Below, in pieces: positions 16,988 to 31,374 of a stretch of DNA of 64,000 nucleotides. The notes beneath the pieces were generated by a model. The model had not been told where the DNA came from and searched no databases. It saw only the letters and a list, made by a program, of their open reading frames with translations. This DNA comes from Nitrospina sp. LS_NOB (GTDB lineage: Bacteria; Nitrospinota; Nitrospinia; Nitrospinales; VA-1): assembly GCA_001542995.1 (NCBI GenBank), contig LFLA01000005.1, positions 1-64,000 of the forward strand, read 5' to 3'. The translations under genes and the position numbers were made by a program. Positions within the stretch are counted from its first letter, which is position 1. The number at the start of each line of letters is the position of its first letter.

Positions 16988-19900
16988 ATGTCGAAGAATC
17001 GTTCCCAGAGAGCGCTAGGCAATTTTAGAAAAAGAAGAAACTTCGCCCGGATTCCTACGGTCATAGATATTCCCAATCTGATCGAGATCCAGAAAAAATC
17101 ATTCGAATATTTCATGCAATGGGACGTCGCCCCAGGCGATCGCGGGTTGAGGGGATTGGAAGAGGTCTTTAGTGATGTCTTCCCAATTTCTGACCTGAAT
17201 ATCAATGCTCGCATCGAGTATGTCGGCTTTGAAGTCGGCATCTGGGAGTGCGGTTGCGGCGAGTTCAAGGAACTCGGCGGCCCGGTTGTGGTGTGTTCCA
17301 CCTGTAAGCAGGAAGTCACCTATAAGGAAAAGCACAAGCTCAGCGAGTGCAGGCAGAAAGGTCTCACCTATTCTGATCCGATAAAAATAATGGTCCGCCT
17401 GGTTCTTTTCGATCGGGAAGCGGTGGATGTCAACGCCCGTAACTTAAAGTACTTGCAGGATAAAATTATTGTCGAAGAGGTCAAGCGTCCGCAGACCACG
17501 AAAACTCTGATTTCTGCAAAAACGCCAGTCACCGATGATATTCTGAAACTTTTGACGACCGAAAAGGTTTCCCAGGTCACCGTTAACTCTGTCAGGGAAG
17601 TCAAGGAGCAGAAAATATTCCTCGGTGAAATGCCGATGATGGGTCCGACCGGAACGTTTATGATAAACGGAGTCGAGCGGGTCATCGTCAGCCAGATGCA
17701 CCGTTCCCCGGGTGCGTTTTTCTCACACGATAAAGGCAAATCCCACGTCAGCGGCAAGATTCTTTTCTCGGCGAGGATCATTCCTGACCGGGGTTCCTGG
17801 GTGGACTTCGAGTTTGACATTAAAGACATTCTGCATGTCAAAATTGACCGCCGGCGCAAATTACCCGCGACCATCCTGCTTCAAGCCTTCGGCATGGACA
17901 ACAAGACCATTCTGAAAACCTATTATGCGATCGAGAAAGTTAGTATTAGTGGTAAGGATTCTCGATGTTTCATGAGCAGTAAGAACCTGATGATTGGGTT
18001 CAAGGTTAAAGAGGATGTGATCGATTCCAAAACCGATGATGTTTTGCTCAAGTCGGGTAAGAAAGTTACGGCAGCCGTCGCCAAGAAGCTGGGCAAAATG
18101 TCCCGGTCGGTGAAGGTTGAGATTGATCCTGAAAGCTTGATTGGCCGGTACCTGTATGACGAAATCATTGACCCCGAGACTGGCGAGATAGAGGTCGAGT
18201 CAAATCAGGAAATCACCGCAGGCGTTTTTGAGATTATAAAAAAGAATAAGCTCAGTGAGATTCAAATTCTTCATATCGATGAGGAATCCTCCGACACAGT
18301 GATTCGCGATACCATGGTTGCGGCCAAGACCCAGACTCAGGATGATGCTATTCGTGAAGTTTACAAGAGGCTGCGTCCGGGAGATCCTCCAACACCTGAA
18401 ATTGCAAGGTCGTTGTTCGGCAATCTGTTCTTCAACCCTAAGCGATATAATTTATCTGTTGTTGGCAGGATCAAGATGAACCAGAAGTTCGGGTTGGACA
18501 TTTCTTTGGAAAACCGGTTGTTGACCTTGGAAGATTTGGCCGCTGTGGTGAAATACATTGTCGATCTCAGAAACGGCATCAGTGTTATCGACGATATCGA
18601 CCATCTCGGCAACCGCAGGGTTCGCGCTGTGGGAGAATCGCTGGAAAATCAGTTCCGCGTGGGAATGGTGCGAATGGAGCGGGCTATCGTTGAGCGCATG
18701 TCTATCCAGGATCTGGATGTTTCCATGCCGCATGACCTGATCAACTCCAAACCTGTGACCGCCGCGATTAAAGAATTTTTTGGCAGCAGTCAGTTGTCCC
18801 AGTTTATGGACCAGACCAATCCCTTGTCCGAGGTGACGCACAAGAGGCGGTTGAGTGCTTTGGGACCAGGTGGTTTAACCCGGGAGCGGGCGGGGTTCGA
18901 GGTGCGGGATGTGCATCCAACGCATTATGGACGTATATGTCCCATTGAAACCCCGGAAGGACCGAATATTGGGCTGATCGCTTCCTTGAGCACATATGCC
19001 AGGGTGAATGAGTATGGTTTTATTGAAACGCCCTACCGCAAGGTGGAAAATTCGGTTGCGAAAGACGATGTGGATTTCCACACCGCCTTGATTGAGGATA
19101 AATTTATTATCGCTCAAGCTAACGTTGAGTTGGATGAAAAAATGAAATTCGTCCAGCCTATCGTGTCGGCCAGAAAGGGCGGCGATTTTATCTTATCTCC
19201 CAGCGAAAAAATAGATTATATGGATGTGTCGCCCAAGCAGTTGATCAGTGTGGCGGCATCTTTAATCCCTTTTCTTGAAAACGATGACGCCAACCGGGCT
19301 CTGATGGGTTCAAACATGCAGAGGCAGGCGGTGCCCCTTTTACGGGCCGAAGCGCCTCTGGTGGGAACCGGTATGGAAGCGATTGTGGCTCATGATTCCG
19401 GAGCGGTGGTGATCGCTGAAAATGATGGCACGGTCATCAGTGCCGATGCGACCCGAATTGTTGTGCGCACCGAAAAGAAGCCCGAAGGCAGGATCAAGAC
19501 CAAGCGTAGTCAACTGGCTTCGAATGTGGATATTTATACGCTGAACAAATATCAGCGGTCGAACCAGAACACCTGCATCAACCAGCGCCCCCGCGTGTAT
19601 TCGGGGGACAAGGTCAAGCGTGGTGACGTGCTCGCGGATGGACCTTCCACCGATCATGGCGAACTGGCTTTGGGTAGAAATATCCTGGTGGCGTTCATGC
19701 CTTGGGGTGGATACAATTTTGAAGATGCCATCATCGTCAGTGAAAAACTGGTTAAAGAAGATGTGTACACCTCTATTCATATTGAAGAGTTTGAGGTGGA
19801 GGCTCGTGACACCAAGCAGGGTAAAGAGGAAATCACCCGCGATATCTCCAATGTGGGCGAAGACGCCCTGAAAAATCTGGATGAAAGCGGAATAATCCGC

Positions 19901-21205
19901 ATTGGTGCCAGCGTAAAGCCTAATGACATTATGGTTGGTAAAATCACGCCCAAGGGTGAGACCCAACTGAGTCCGGAAGAAAAACTTCTCAAAGCGATCT
20001 TTGGCGAAAAGGCCGGAGATGTGCGCGATACTTCTCTCAGGGTTCCTCCCGGAATCCATGGAACGGTGATCGACGTCAAGGTCTTTTCCCGCAAAGGGAT
20101 CGATAAAGACTCGCGAACCCTTGCTATAGAAGAGGAAGAAATAGCGCGCATTGAAAAGGACTATGGCGATGAAATAAAGATCGTGAAAAGTGAAACCGAG
20201 AAAAGCATGCGTTCCCTTCTCGTGGGCCAGGCGGCAACAAAGTCCACAACAGTAGGGCGTGTCACATTTAAGAAAGGTCAGGAAATTGATGAAGCGCTGA
20301 TCGCCAAAATGAGCATTAAGGATCTCGCCAAAGTCCCGGCCAAAAGAGTTGATGACAAAATGCTTCAGGAAATGGAGGGTACTTCCAAGGATCAGGTCCA
20401 GATTCTGAAGTCCATGCTGGAGGAAAAGGTCTCGCGTCTGAAAAAAGGCGATGACCTGGCCCCGGGTGTGATCAAGCTGGTTAAAGTATTTATGGCCATG
20501 AAGCGCAAATTGCAGGTGGGCGATAAAATGGCAGGACGCCACGGCAATAAGGGCGTGGTTTCGACCATTGTTCCGGAAGAAGATATGCCCTATATGGAAA
20601 GTGGTCAGCCGATAGAGTTGATCCTTAATCCTTTGGGCGTGCCTTCGCGAATGAATGTTGGCCAGATTCTGGAAACCAATTTGGGTATGGCTGCTAAGGC
20701 CATAGGTGAGTACATGGCTACACCGGTGTTCGATGGTGCCCGTGAAAAAGAAGTCCGGCAACTGCTGATCGAGGGCAAATGTTCTGAATCAGGAGAGATT
20801 TCGCTTTTTGATGGCAGAAGCGGAAATTATTTCCGCCAAAAAGTGATGGTGGGTTACCTGTATATGCTCAAACTGCATCATCTTGTCGATGATAAAATCC
20901 ATGCGCGGTCTACCGGTCCGTATTCCCTGGTGACTCAGCAACCTCTTGGAGGTAAAGCTCAGTTTGGCGGGCAGAGGCTCGGGGAGATGGAAGTCTGGGC
21001 GCTGGAAGCTTATGGTGCTGCTTACACTCTGCAGGAAATGCTCACGGTAAAATCTGATGATGTTGAAGGTCGCAAGCGCATGTATGAAGCGATTGTCAAA
21101 GGAGACACCCATTTGAATCCCAGCCTGCCTGAATCGTTCAACGTTCTGGTTAAAGAGTTGCAGAGTTTGGCCATTGATGTTGAGCTGATCGAGTCGGAAA
21201 AGTAG
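16988..21205 (+). CDS. rpoB: RNA polymerase subunit beta
   Basis: This 1405-aa protein is the beta subunit. The rifampicin-site region reads [16 protein letters not shown] and [14 protein letters not shown], close to E. coli and with the residues usually changed in resistant mutants still in the sensitive form. Other landmarks are [11 protein letters not shown], the active-site-side [13 protein letters not shown] and [11 protein letters not shown], and a C-terminal [18 protein letters not shown]. It lies in rplJL-rpoBC, 81 nt after rplL. Confidence 0.98.
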   Translation: MSKNRSQRALGNFRKRRNFARIPTVIDIPNLIEIQKKSFEYFMQWDVAPGDRGLRGLEEVFSDVFPISDLNINARIEYVGFEVGIWECGCGEFKELGGPVVVCSTCKQEVTYKEKHKLSECRQKGLTYSDPIKIMVRLVLFDREAVDVNARNLKYLQDKIIVEEVKRPQTTKTLISAKTPVTDDILKLLTTEKVSQVTVNSVREVKEQKIFLGEMPMMGPTGTFMINGVERVIVSQMHRSPGAFFSHDKGKSHVSGKILFSARIIPDRGSWVDFEFDIKDILHVKIDRRRKLPATILLQAFGMDNKTILKTYYAIEKVSISGKDSRCFMSSKNLMIGFKVKEDVIDSKTDDVLLKSGKKVTAAVAKKLGKMSRSVKVEIDPESLIGRYLYDEIIDPETGEIEVESNQEITAGVFEIIKKNKLSEIQILHIDEESSDTVIRDTMVAAKTQTQDDAIREVYKRLRPGDPPTPEIARSLFGNLFFNPKRYNLSVVGRIKMNQKFGLDISLENRLLTLEDLAAVVKYIVDLRNGISVIDDIDHLGNRRVRAVGESLENQFRVGMVRMERAIVERMSIQDLDVSMPHDLINSKPVTAAIKEFFGSSQLSQFMDQTNPLSEVTHKRRLSALGPGGLTRERAGFEVRDVHPTHYGRICPIETPEGPNIGLIASLSTYARVNEYGFIETPYRKVENSVAKDDVDFHTALIEDKFIIAQANVELDEKMKFVQPIVSARKGGDFILSPSEKIDYMDVSPKQLISVAASLIPFLENDDANRALMGSNMQRQAVPLLRAEAPLVGTGMEAIVAHDSGAVVIAENDGTVISADATRIVVRTEKKPEGRIKTKRSQLASNVDIYTLNKYQRSNQNTCINQRPRVYSGDKVKRGDVLADGPSTDHGELALGRNILVAFMPWGGYNFEDAIIVSEKLVKEDVYTSIHIEEFEVEARDTKQGKEEITRDISNVGEDALKNLDESGIIRIGASVKPNDIMVGKITPKGETQLSPEEKLLKAIFGEKAGDVRDTSLRVPPGIHGTVIDVKVFSRKGIDKDSRTLAIEEEEIARIEKDYGDEIKIVKSETEKSMRSLLVGQAATKSTTVGRVTFKKGQEIDEALIAKMSIKDLAKVPAKRVDDKMLQEMEGTSKDQVQILKSMLEEKVSRLKKGDDLAPGVIKLVKVFMAMKRKLQVGDKMAGRHGNKGVVSTIVPEEDMPYMESGQPIELILNPLGVPSRMNVGQILETNLGMAAKAIGEYMATPVFDGAREKEVRQLLIEGKCSESGEISLFDGRSGNYFRQKVMVGYLYMLKLHHLVDDKIHARSTGPYSLVTQQPLGGKAQFGGQRLGEMEVWALEAYGAAYTLQEMLTVKSDDVEGRKRMYEAIVKGDTHLNPSLPESFNVLVKELQSLAIDVELIESEK

Positions 21206-21313
21206 GTTCCTCACATAGTTTTTAAAGCCGCCGGATGTTGATTCCCCGGTGGCGTGGATCATATAGAGAAATTTTTAGCGGTTTGCGAAAACCTTAAAAA
21301 GGAGAAGTCCCTG

Positions 21314-24300
21314 GTGGATAGCCTGACATATTTTGATAAACCAAAAAACCCCATTATGTTTGATGCCCTCCGTGTGCGGATTGCGTCCCCGGAGAAAATC
21401 CGCTCCTGGTCTTATGGAGAGGTTAAGAAACCTGAAACGATTAATTACCGGACTTTCAAGCCTGAAAGAGACGGACTGTTCTGCGCCAAGATTTTTGGGC
21501 CCGTCAAAGACTGGGAGTGCACCTGCGGCAAATATAAAAGGATGAAGCATAAGGGCGTCATCTGTGAGAAGTGTGGCGTTGAAGTCATTCTCTCGAAGGT
21601 GCGCCGGGAACGTCTGGGACATATTGAACTGGCCACCCCGGTTGCTCATATCTGGTATTTCAAGGGTCTGCCCAGTCGTCTCGGGCATTTGCTGGATATT
21701 CCCCTGAAAGATCTTGAGCGCATTATTTATTTTGAAAATTATGTAGTGACCGATCCCGGTGACTCGGAGATGGAAGTCGGCCAGATTTTGACCGAAGAGG
21801 AGTATCGGGAAATGGAGATGGAGTTCCCCGATACGTTCCGAGCCATGATCGGTGCTGAAGGAGTTGCGGAACTTCTCAAGCCGATGAATCTGGATACCCT
21901 TTCGGTGGACCTGAAAGAGGAGATGGTCACCACGAAGTCGGTGATGAACCGAAGGAAACTCGCCAAGCGGCTGAAGATTGTTGAGGCGTTTCGTAAGTCG
22001 GGCAACAAGCCGGAATGGATGATCCTTCAAGTTGTCCCCGTGATTCCGCCTGAATTGCGTCCCCTGGTTCCTCTGGATGGCGGACGGTTTGCCACCTCTG
22101 ACCTGAACGATCTTTACCGGCGCGTGATCAACCGGAATAACCGGTTGAAACGCCTGCAGGAATTGAAGGCACCGCAGATCATTATCCGAAATGAAAAGAG
22201 AATGTTGCAGGAAGCCGTTTCGGCTCTGTTCGACAACGGGCGTAGAGGCCGTACCCTGCGCGGAACCAACAAGCGTCCCTTGAAATCTTTGAGCGACATG
22301 CTCAAAGGTAAGCAGGGTCGGTTCCGGCAAAACCTGTTGGGTAAGCGGGTGGATTATTCCGGCCGTTCCGTTATCGTTGTTGGGCCACATTTGAAATTCC
22401 ACCAGTGTGGATTGCCAAAGAAAATGGCGCTCGAGTTGTTCAAGCCGTTCGTGTTCAACCGGCTTGAAGAAAAAGGTTATGCGGCAACGATCAAGACCGC
22501 GAAAAAAATGGTCGAACAGGAACGCGCCGAAGTTTGGGAAGTGTTGGAAGAGGTGGTGAAAGGCCATCCTATTCTGCTCAACAGGGCACCAACACTGCAT
22601 CGATTAGGTATTCAGGCGTTTGAACCTTTGCTGATTGAAGGCAAGGCCATTCAGGTGCATCCGATGGTGTGTACGGCTTTCAATGCCGACTTTGATGGCG
22701 ACCAGATGGCGGTTCATATCCCGCTTTCCATGGAAGCGAGAACCGAATGTAAGTTGTTGATGATGTCTTCCAACAATATTTTGTCTCCTTCAAACGGAAA
22801 ACCCATTGCTGTTCCCACCCAGGATATTGTTTTGGGTTGCTATTACATGACCAAGATTCGCGGTAATGTGAAGGGGGCAGGCAAGGTTTTCTCGGGTCAG
22901 AAAGAAGTAGTGGCGGCTTACAATGCGGATGAACTTGATTTGCAGGCTCAAATTATGGTTCGCATTGAAGGGGTGTTGACCCAGACCACAACGGGACGGG
23001 TGCTTCTCGGGGGAGTGCTTCCAGAAGGGTTGCCGTTCGATCTGGTGAACCGACTGATGGATAAAAAATCTTTGTCTGATCTTTTCTCCAAGTCTTTCCT
23101 TATGGTAGGCCGGGAAAAAACCGTTGGCATGTTGGATGAAGTCAAGGAGTTGGGATTCAAATACGCCACCGAGGCGGGTCTCAGTATCTCCATTGACCAG
23201 ATGCGCATTCCCAAAACCAAAGCTCAGTTGGTGGATAAAACCAATGATGAGGTTCTCAAGGTTCACAAGCAATACCGGGATGGGCTCATCACCAATGGTG
23301 AAAGGTATAACAAGGTTATTGATATCTGGGCGCACGTCACGGAAAAAGTATCTGAAGAAATGTTTAAGGAACTGGAAACAGAAGACGAGGCCACCGTTAT
23401 TGGAAAAAACAACAAGGATTTTAACTCGATTTTTATCATGGCCGACTCGGGAGCCCGGGGAAGTGCGCAACAGTTGCGGCAGTTGGCTGGAATGCGCGGC
23501 TTGATGGCCAAACCCTCGGGAGAAATCATCGAAACGCCGATCACCGCAAACTTCCGCGAAGGTCTTTCGGTCATTCAGTATTTCATTTCTACGCATGGAG
23601 CCCGCAAGGGTCTGGCGGATACCGCGCTTAAAACGGCAAACTCGGGTTACCTCACTCGCCGACTGGTGGATGTGGCGCAAGATATGATTGTTCAGGAAGA
23701 AGACTGCGGAACCTTGAAGGGCATTGATGCGATATCTCTGGTGGAAGCCGGTGAAATCATCCAGCCTTTGGGAGAAAGAATTTTAGGGCGGACGGTTCTT
23801 GAAGATGTGGTCGATCCTTTTACCGGGGATGTGCTGGCCAAGGCAGACAGTCTGATTATCGAGGAAACCGTGCTGGATATTGAAAATGCCGGTATCGAAA
23901 AAATTAAAATGCGATCCTGCCTGACCTGTGAATCCAAGCAGGGGGTTTGTATCAAGTGTTACGGGCGCAATATGGCTACCCTGCAATGGGTGGAAGTGGG
24001 CGAGCCTGTGGGTGTCATCGCGGCGCAGTCTATCGGTGAGCCGGGAACCCAGCTTACCATGAGAACTTTTCATATTGGCGGAACGGCCAGCCGGGTGGTT
24101 GAGCAAACCACTTTGAACACCAAGCGGGGAGGGCTCGTCAAATATATGGGTCTTCGCACCCTCAAAAATCGTAACGCAGAAATCATTGTTATGAACCGCA
24201 ACGGAAGTCTTGTGATTCAGGATGAAACCGGTCGTGAAAAAGAGAAGTTCTCGGTTGTGTATGGAGCCAAACTTAAAGTTAGTGACGGACAGGAAGTGCA

Positions 24301-25399
24301 GGAAGATCAGACTTTGGTCGAATGGGATCCTTATACCAACGCTATCCTGACAGAAGTTTCCGGAACCATTGCTTTCGGCGATATTATCGAAGGCGTGACC
24401 ATGAAGGAAGACTTCGATGAGATTACCGGTCTCTCCACCAAAGTTATCATCAGTCATCGTGATGAGAAAAAACAACCGCGGATTTCGCTTAAGGATGAGA
24501 AGGGTGAGACAGTGCGTCGCTATATCCTGCCTGCTGGTGCCAACATCAACGTCAGCGAAGGCGATGTGATGAGTGCTGGAGACTTGATCGTAAAGATTCC
24601 CCGCGAATCGGCGAAAACCAAAGACATCACCGGTGGATTGCCGCGTGTGGCCGAGCTTTTTGAAGCTCGCAAACCGCATGAGCAGGCGACGATCACTGAA
24701 ATTTCTGGCACGGTGAAGCTTGGTGGATTCGTCAAGGGCATGCGTAAGGTCATCATTGCGAGTGAATCCGGCGATGAATGCGAATACCTGATTCCGCGCG
24801 GCAAACATATTAACGTTCACGAAGGCGATCAGGTGGTTGCCGGTGAACCACTGATGGACGGTGCTTCCAACCCGCATGATATTTTACGGGTATTGGGAGA
24901 AGACGAATTGCAGAAATATCTGGTGAACGAAGTGCAAGAAGTTTACCGTCTCCAGGGTGTGCAGATTAATGATAAACATATTGAAGTTATCGTCCGGCAA
25001 ATGCTCAGGCATTTGGTCATTGAAGATGCAGGCGATACAGAATTTCTGGTTGGAGAACAGGTGACGAAGAAAGTCTTTAACCTAGCCAATCAGGAAGCCA
25101 TCAAGAATAAGAAAAAACCGGCTAAAGGTGCCGCAGTGCTCCTGGGAATTACTAAATCGTCGCTCAGCACGGAAAGCTTTATTTCGGCGGCATCTTTCCA
25201 GGAAACCACTCGTGTCCTCACAGAGGTGAGCGTGAGCGGCAAGCGAGATAATCTGGTCGGATTAAAAGAAAATGTGACTATGGGAAGATTGATCCCGGCA
25301 GGTACAGGATGTCGGGCCTATAGCGGAATTCGCATTGAAGAACCTGAAATTGAAGGGGCTGAAAAGACGGAAGATCAGGCCCCGGTCGCAGCGGAATAA
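21314..25399 (+). CDS. rpoC: RNA polymerase subunit beta'
   Basis: This is the catalytic beta' subunit. It has the zinc site CTCGKYK ... CEKCGVEV, the Mg-binding [16 protein letters not shown], the second zinc site CLTC ... CIKCYGRN and the trigger-loop region [16 protein letters not shown]. The ORF track begins at a GTG at 21254 with 20 extra residues. A GTG at 21314 has AAGGAG 9 nt upstream and places FDA-L at residue 16, as in other RpoC proteins. I therefore prefer 21314 (1361 aa). Confidence 0.97.
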   Translation: MDSLTYFDKPKNPIMFDALRVRIASPEKIRSWSYGEVKKPETINYRTFKPERDGLFCAKIFGPVKDWECTCGKYKRMKHKGVICEKCGVEVILSKVRRERLGHIELATPVAHIWYFKGLPSRLGHLLDIPLKDLERIIYFENYVVTDPGDSEMEVGQILTEEEYREMEMEFPDTFRAMIGAEGVAELLKPMNLDTLSVDLKEEMVTTKSVMNRRKLAKRLKIVEAFRKSGNKPEWMILQVVPVIPPELRPLVPLDGGRFATSDLNDLYRRVINRNNRLKRLQELKAPQIIIRNEKRMLQEAVSALFDNGRRGRTLRGTNKRPLKSLSDMLKGKQGRFRQNLLGKRVDYSGRSVIVVGPHLKFHQCGLPKKMALELFKPFVFNRLEEKGYAATIKTAKKMVEQERAEVWEVLEEVVKGHPILLNRAPTLHRLGIQAFEPLLIEGKAIQVHPMVCTAFNADFDGDQMAVHIPLSMEARTECKLLMMSSNNILSPSNGKPIAVPTQDIVLGCYYMTKIRGNVKGAGKVFSGQKEVVAAYNADELDLQAQIMVRIEGVLTQTTTGRVLLGGVLPEGLPFDLVNRLMDKKSLSDLFSKSFLMVGREKTVGMLDEVKELGFKYATEAGLSISIDQMRIPKTKAQLVDKTNDEVLKVHKQYRDGLITNGERYNKVIDIWAHVTEKVSEEMFKELETEDEATVIGKNNKDFNSIFIMADSGARGSAQQLRQLAGMRGLMAKPSGEIIETPITANFREGLSVIQYFISTHGARKGLADTALKTANSGYLTRRLVDVAQDMIVQEEDCGTLKGIDAISLVEAGEIIQPLGERILGRTVLEDVVDPFTGDVLAKADSLIIEETVLDIENAGIEKIKMRSCLTCESKQGVCIKCYGRNMATLQWVEVGEPVGVIAAQSIGEPGTQLTMRTFHIGGTASRVVEQTTLNTKRGGLVKYMGLRTLKNRNAEIIVMNRNGSLVIQDETGREKEKFSVVYGAKLKVSDGQEVQEDQTLVEWDPYTNAILTEVSGTIAFGDIIEGVTMKEDFDEITGLSTKVIISHRDEKKQPRISLKDEKGETVRRYILPAGANINVSEGDVMSAGDLIVKIPRESAKTKDITGGLPRVAELFEARKPHEQATITEISGTVKLGGFVKGMRKVIIASESGDECEYLIPRGKHINVHEGDQVVAGEPLMDGASNPHDILRVLGEDELQKYLVNEVQEVYRLQGVQINDKHIEVIVRQMLRHLVIEDAGDTEFLVGEQVTKKVFNLANQEAIKNKKKPAKGAAVLLGITKSSLSTESFISAASFQETTRVLTEVSVSGKRDNLVGLKENVTMGRLIPAGTGCRAYSGIRIEEPEIEGAEKTEDQAPVAAE

Positions 25400-25404
25400 A
25401 AAAC

Positions 25405-25425
25405 AGGGAAAGCCCTTATTTTTCG
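25405..25425 (+). terminator. Weak hairpin-T tract after rpoC
   Basis: AGGG-AAAG-CCCT forms a short 4-bp stem followed by TTATTTTT, with flanking A and T runs that could extend it. It lies right after rpoC and just before the next promoter, where a terminator or attenuator would be expected. The short stem keeps confidence low. Confidence 0.35.
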
Positions 25426-25426
25426 C

Positions 25427-25454
25427 TTGACTAAGTGATTTTCAATGCTACAAT
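25427..25454 (+). promoter_or_regulatory. Sigma-70-type promoter for the rpsL (str-S10) transcript
   Basis: TTGACT at 25427-25432 and TACAAT at 25449-25454 are separated by 16 bp. It is the best promoter-like site in the 177-bp gap between rpoC and rpsL. A second, weaker pair (TTGACA at 25504, TTTATT at 25528) follows. Confidence 0.65.
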
Positions 25455-25576
25455 TACAACTTTTTCACGCCTATATCTAACCTGACATAACCCTTTGTTT
25501 TCATTGACATCATTGGGTATTTTCAGATTTATTCGGTAACCCCTTTGCGTGATTGCCTTTTTGGGAGGTATGTTTT

Positions 25577-25951
25577 TTGCCTACGATCAATCAGCTAGTA
25601 AAAACCGGTCGGAAAACGCCGGTTAGAAAAAGCGATAGCCCTGCTTTAAAAGCGTGCCCGCAGAAGCGGGGAGTTTGTGTTCGGGTTTACACATCTACGC
25701 CCAAAAAGCCAAATTCGGCCCTCCGAAAAGTGGCCCGGGTGAGGTTGACAAACGGAATGGAAGTCACCACCTATATTCCCGGCGTGGGTCACAATTTGCA
25801 GGAGCATTCCATCGTCATGATTCGCGGAGGCCGAATTAAAGATTTGCCTGGGGTTCGGTATCATGTGGTCCGCGGGAGTCTGGATACGCTGGGTGTGGAA
25901 GGTCGGATGCAGAGCCGATCCAAATATGGCACGAAGAAACCTAAGAAATAA
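25577..25951 (+). CDS. rpsL: 30S ribosomal protein S12
   Basis: S12 sits at the decoding centre. Signatures are [42 protein letters not shown] (with the lysine changed in streptomycin-resistant mutants) and [17 protein letters not shown]. The ORF track starts too early; the TTG at 25577 gives the normal N-terminus (124 aa) and has GGGAGGT about 9 nt upstream. Confidence 0.97.
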   Translation: MPTINQLVKTGRKTPVRKSDSPALKACPQKRGVCVRVYTSTPKKPNSALRKVARVRLTNGMEVTTYIPGVGHNLQEHSIVMIRGGRIKDLPGVRYHVVRGSLDTLGVEGRMQSRSKYGTKKPKK

Positions 25952-25966
25952 TCAGCGATAACTATT

Positions 25967-26437
25967 ATGGCAAGAAGAAGAGAAGCTCAGAAAAGAAAGA
26001 TCATTCCTGATCCGAAGTTTAACGATCTCCTGGTCGCCCGCTTCATCAATTGCATTTTGCGCAAAGGCGAAAAGGGGAAGGCCGAAAGTATTCTTTATAA
26101 GGCGCTGGACAGTGTTGCTGAGAAGAGTAAGGAGGAGCCTTTGCGGGTTTTTCGTAAGGCGGTGGAGAATGCAGCGCCTTTATTGGAGGTCCGGTCCCGG
26201 AGAGTCGGGGGTGCCACTTATCAGGTACCCGTTGAGGTGAAGGAAAGTCGCAGGCAGGCTCTCAGTATTCGATGGATGATCCAGAATGCCAAGGCGCGTT
26301 CCGGCAGATCAATGGCTGAAAAATTGACCGGTGAAATTCTCGATGCTTTCGGAAACTCGGGTGGGGCGGTTAAGAAAAAAGAAGAAGTCCACCGGATGGC
26401 GGAGGCGAATAAAGCCTTTGCTCATTACCGTTGGTAA
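25967..26437 (+). CDS. rpsG: 30S ribosomal protein S7
   Basis: S7 starts assembly of the 30S head and contacts the E site. This 156-aa protein reads ARRREAQKRKIIPDPKFND, then RRVGGATYQVPVEV and RMAEANKAFAHYRW at the end, which are S7 signatures. It lies 15 nt after rpsL and 19 nt before fusA. Confidence 0.98.
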   Translation: MARRREAQKRKIIPDPKFNDLLVARFINCILRKGEKGKAESILYKALDSVAEKSKEEPLRVFRKAVENAAPLLEVRSRRVGGATYQVPVEVKESRRQALSIRWMIQNAKARSGRSMAEKLTGEILDAFGNSGGAVKKKEEVHRMAEANKAFAHYRW

Positions 26438-26456
26438 TTGGAGATTATTTTTTTAA

Positions 26457-28559
<2,103 letters not shown>

Positions 28560-28598
28560 CTAAAAAATTATTTGAAAATACTATTGGAGTGAACCAGC

Positions 28599-29789
28599 AT
28601 GGCTAAAGAAAAATTTATTCGAAACAAGCCACACATAAACGTTGGAACCATTGGTCACGTTGACCACGGAAAAACGACTCTTACGGCATCAATTACGGAA
28701 GTTCTGTCTAAGAAGGGACTCGCTGAGACAATCGCCTTTGATCAAATTGATAAGGCTCCTGAGGAAAAAGAGCGGGGCATCACCATCGCGATTGCTCACG
28801 TTGAATACAATACTGAGAACCGGCATTACGCGCATGTGGACTGCCCGGGTCATGCTGACTATGTTAAGAACATGATCACCGGTGCGGCGCAGATGGATGG
28901 CGCGATCCTGGTAATTTCTGCCAATGACGGCCCGATGCCGCAAACTCGCGAGCATATTCTGTTGGCTCGACAGGTGGGTGTTCCGAAGATCGTTGTGTTC
29001 ATGAATAAATGCGACATGGTTGACGATCCTGAACTGCTGGACCTTGTTGAGCTGGAAGTGCGGGAGTTGTTGACCAAATATGAATTTCCCGGAGACGATG
29101 TTCCTGTGATTCGTGGAAGTGCTCTGCAGGCGCTGGAAAACTCAGGAGATGAAGAAAAAACAAAGTGTATCTGGGAGTTGATGGAAGCTATCGATACTTA
29201 TTTTCCGGTTCCGGATCGACCAGTTGATAAGCCTTTCTTGATGCCGATTGAGGATATTTTCAGTATTTCTGGGCGTGGAACTGTTGCGACCGGGCGTATT
29301 GAGACAGGAATCATCAAGGTTGGTGAAGAAATTGAGATCGTAGGGTTTAAGGAAACAATGAAGACCACGGCTACCGGTGTGGAAATGTTTCGCAAACTTC
29401 TTGATGAAGGTCGCGCCGGGGAAAACGTGGGTATTCTGTTGCGCGGAACCAAGCGTGAAGAAATCGAGCGTGGTCAGGTTCTATCCAAGCCCGGGTCCAT
29501 CACCCCGCATACTAAATTCAAGGCGGAAGTTTATATTCTGACCAAAGAAGAGGGCGGAAGACATACTCCGTTCTTCAATGGTTATCGTCCGCAGTTTTAT
29601 TTCCGGACCACCGACGTGACCGGTGTTGCAACCTTGCCGTCGGGTGTTGAGATGGTAATGCCGGGAGATAATGTCGCGATGGAGATAACGCTTATTACGC
29701 CTGTGGCAATGGATAAAGAACTTCGTTTTGCTATCCGGGAAGGTGGTCGTACAGTTGGGGCCGGAGTTGTGGGCGAGGTTGTTGAATAA
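28599..29789 (+). CDS. tuf: Elongation factor Tu
   Basis: EF-Tu delivers aminoacyl-tRNA to the ribosome. This 396-aa protein has [14 protein letters not shown] (G1), [12 protein letters not shown] (G2), [13 protein letters not shown] (G3) and MNKCDMVDD (G4), plus normal domains 2 and 3. It is the only tuf in the window; the tufB often found near the Thr/Tyr/Gly tRNA cluster is absent there. Its TAA overlaps the rpsJ ATG by one base. Confidence 0.98.
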   Translation: MAKEKFIRNKPHINVGTIGHVDHGKTTLTASITEVLSKKGLAETIAFDQIDKAPEEKERGITIAIAHVEYNTENRHYAHVDCPGHADYVKNMITGAAQMDGAILVISANDGPMPQTREHILLARQVGVPKIVVFMNKCDMVDDPELLDLVELEVRELLTKYEFPGDDVPVIRGSALQALENSGDEEKTKCIWELMEAIDTYFPVPDRPVDKPFLMPIEDIFSISGRGTVATGRIETGIIKVGEEIEIVGFKETMKTTATGVEMFRKLLDEGRAGENVGILLRGTKREEIERGQVLSKPGSITPHTKFKAEVYILTKEEGGRHTPFFNGYRPQFYFRTTDVTGVATLPSGVEMVMPGDNVAMEITLITPVAMDKELRFAIREGGRTVGAGVVGEVVE

Positions 29790-30097
29790 TGAGTGACCAG
29801 AAAATAAAAATCCGGCTCAAGGCTTACGACCATAAACTGTTGGATTGGTCGGTAGGGGAAATTGTGGAAACCACTCGGCGCACAGGTGCCAAAGTGGTGG
29901 GTCCTATTCCGTTGCCTACAATAAAAAACAAATGGACTGTTTTGCGTTCCCCTCATGTGGATAAAAAATCCCGTGAGCAATTTGAAATCCGAACGCATAA
30001 GCGGATTCTTGAAATCCTCGAACCGACTCCCCAAACCGTAGATGCGCTGATGAAGTTGGATCTGTCGGGGGGCGTTGATATTGAGATCAAGCTTTAA
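29789..30097 (+). CDS. rpsJ: 30S ribosomal protein S10
   Basis: S10 is a 30S head protein that also binds NusB/NusG in antitermination. This 102-aa protein shows [32 protein letters not shown] and [20 protein letters not shown]. It starts the S10 series with a one-base overlap (TAATG) to tuf, so str and S10 operons are probably joined in one transcript. Confidence 0.98.
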   Translation: MSDQKIKIRLKAYDHKLLDWSVGEIVETTRRTGAKVVGPIPLPTIKNKWTVLRSPHVDKKSREQFEIRTHKRILEILEPTPQTVDALMKLDLSGGVDIEIKL

Positions 30098-30109
30098 CGT
30101 AGAGAAAAT

Positions 30110-30730
30110 ATGAGTGCTTTGATTGGAAAAAAAATCGGCATGACCGAGGTGTTTACGGATAAGGGGGATTGTGTCCCGGTCACCGTAATACATGTGGAGC
30201 GTTGTGTGCCGGTTTTGAAGCGAACTGAAGAGAAAGACGGGTACCAGGCTCTCATGCTGGCGTATGGAACCCGTAAGCCGAAGCATACTAATAAGCCTTT
30301 GCAGGGGTTCTATGACAAGCTTAAGGTGGAGCCCGCAAAAATTCTCCAGGAGTTCAGGGGGCAGGATGTGGATGACGAAGCCATGGGCAAACCGCTTAAG
30401 GTGGATATTTTCAGCGAAGGCGACAGTGTGCAGGTGGTGGGTGTCACCAAGGGAAAAGGGTTTTCCGGAGTTTTCAGGCGATTCAATTATGCCGGTGCGC
30501 CGGCTTCTCATGGCCATCATGAAAGTTATCGCGGAACCGGTTCGATAGGCATGCATACTTACCCAGGGCGGGTTTTTAAGGGCACCGGTATGCCGGGGCG
30601 AATGGGTGGTAAGAAAGCCCACACTAAAAACCTGAAAGTGGTCCGGGTGGATGTAGAAAATAATGTGTTGTTGCTCAAGGGGGCAGTCCCCGGAGCCAAT
30701 GGCGGAATCGTCAGTATATTTAAATCTTAA
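30110..30730 (+). CDS. rplC: 50S ribosomal protein L3
   Basis: L3 is an early-assembly protein that reaches the peptidyl-transferase centre. This 206-aa protein starts MSALIGKKIGMTEVFTDKG and has the signature VGVTKGKGFSGVFRRF plus HGHHESYRGTGSIG and GMPGRMGGKKAHTKN. It is the second gene in the S10 series. Confidence 0.98.
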   Translation: MSALIGKKIGMTEVFTDKGDCVPVTVIHVERCVPVLKRTEEKDGYQALMLAYGTRKPKHTNKPLQGFYDKLKVEPAKILQEFRGQDVDDEAMGKPLKVDIFSEGDSVQVVGVTKGKGFSGVFRRFNYAGAPASHGHHESYRGTGSIGMHTYPGRVFKGTGMPGRMGGKKAHTKNLKVVRVDVENNVLLLKGAVPGANGGIVSIFKS

Positions 30731-30747
30731 GAAACGAGTTTTTGGTC

Positions 30748-31374
30748 ATGTCGGCAATAGATATTGTAGACAGTAAAAATAAAAAGGTGGGGACGGTAGA
30801 GGCTCCCGATAGTGTCTTTGAGAGCCGGGTTCGCGAAGAGCTGGTGCAAAGGTATGTGACCATGCAGTTGGCGACCCGCCGAGGCGGAAACGCGGCGACC
30901 AAGCAGAACAAGGGAGAACTACATGGCAGTGGTGCCAAACCCTGGAGGCAAAAGGGGACGGGCCGTGCTCGTGCGGGGAACACTCGATCACCCATCTGGC
31001 GCGGTGGCATGACGGTTTTTGGGCCCAGCCCGAGAAGTTATGCGTTCCAGCTTTCCAAAAAGTCTAAAAAGCTCGCGATTAAATCGGTTTTAACGGAAAG
31101 GCTCAAAGGGCAGAACTTTACGGTGGTTGATTCGCTGAACCTTGAGAATCCCAAAACCAAAGACGCGGTAGCCTTGTTGACCGGTCTGAGCCTTCCTGCA
31201 AAAACGCTATTTCTCGTTTCGGAAAAAAACACCAACCTGCAACTGGCGGTTCGCAACTTGCCCCAGGTGGATGTGCTTCTGGTTGATGGGCTTAATGTTT
31301 TTGACCTGTTGGTTCATGAGCGGATTGTTTGTACTCCCGAAGCGCTTAAAAAGATTGAGGAGCGGTTGAATTAA
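30748..31374 (+). CDS. rplD: 50S ribosomal protein L4
   Basis: L4 lines the exit tunnel; in many bacteria it also represses the S10 operon. The conserved loop reads TKQNKGELHGSGAKPWRQKG and GRARAGNTRSPIWRGG. The ORF track begins at a TTG at 30742; the ATG at 30748 (208 aa) is preferred. Its stop overlaps the rplW ATG by one base. Confidence 0.97.
   Translation: MSAIDIVDSKNKKVGTVEAPDSVFESRVREELVQRYVTMQLATRRGGNAATKQNKGELHGSGAKPWRQKGTGRARAGNTRSPIWRGGMTVFGPSPRSYAFQLSKKSKKLAIKSVLTERLKGQNFTVVDSLNLENPKTKDAVALLTGLSLPAKTLFLVSEKNTNLQLAVRNLPQVDVLLVDGLNVFDLLVHERIVCTPEALKKIEERLN

Noticed and set aside
19340-20761. 473-aa minus-strand ORF across rpoB (also long ones across rpoC at 21275-22600 and 23783-24877)
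   Set aside because: They lie fully inside rpoB and rpoC, have no recognisable domain and read as low-quality shadows of a GC-biased third position on the opposite strand.
29597-30622. 341-aa minus-strand ORF across the end of tuf, rpsJ and rplC
   Set aside because: It is antisense to three certain ribosomal/translation genes and shows no family features.
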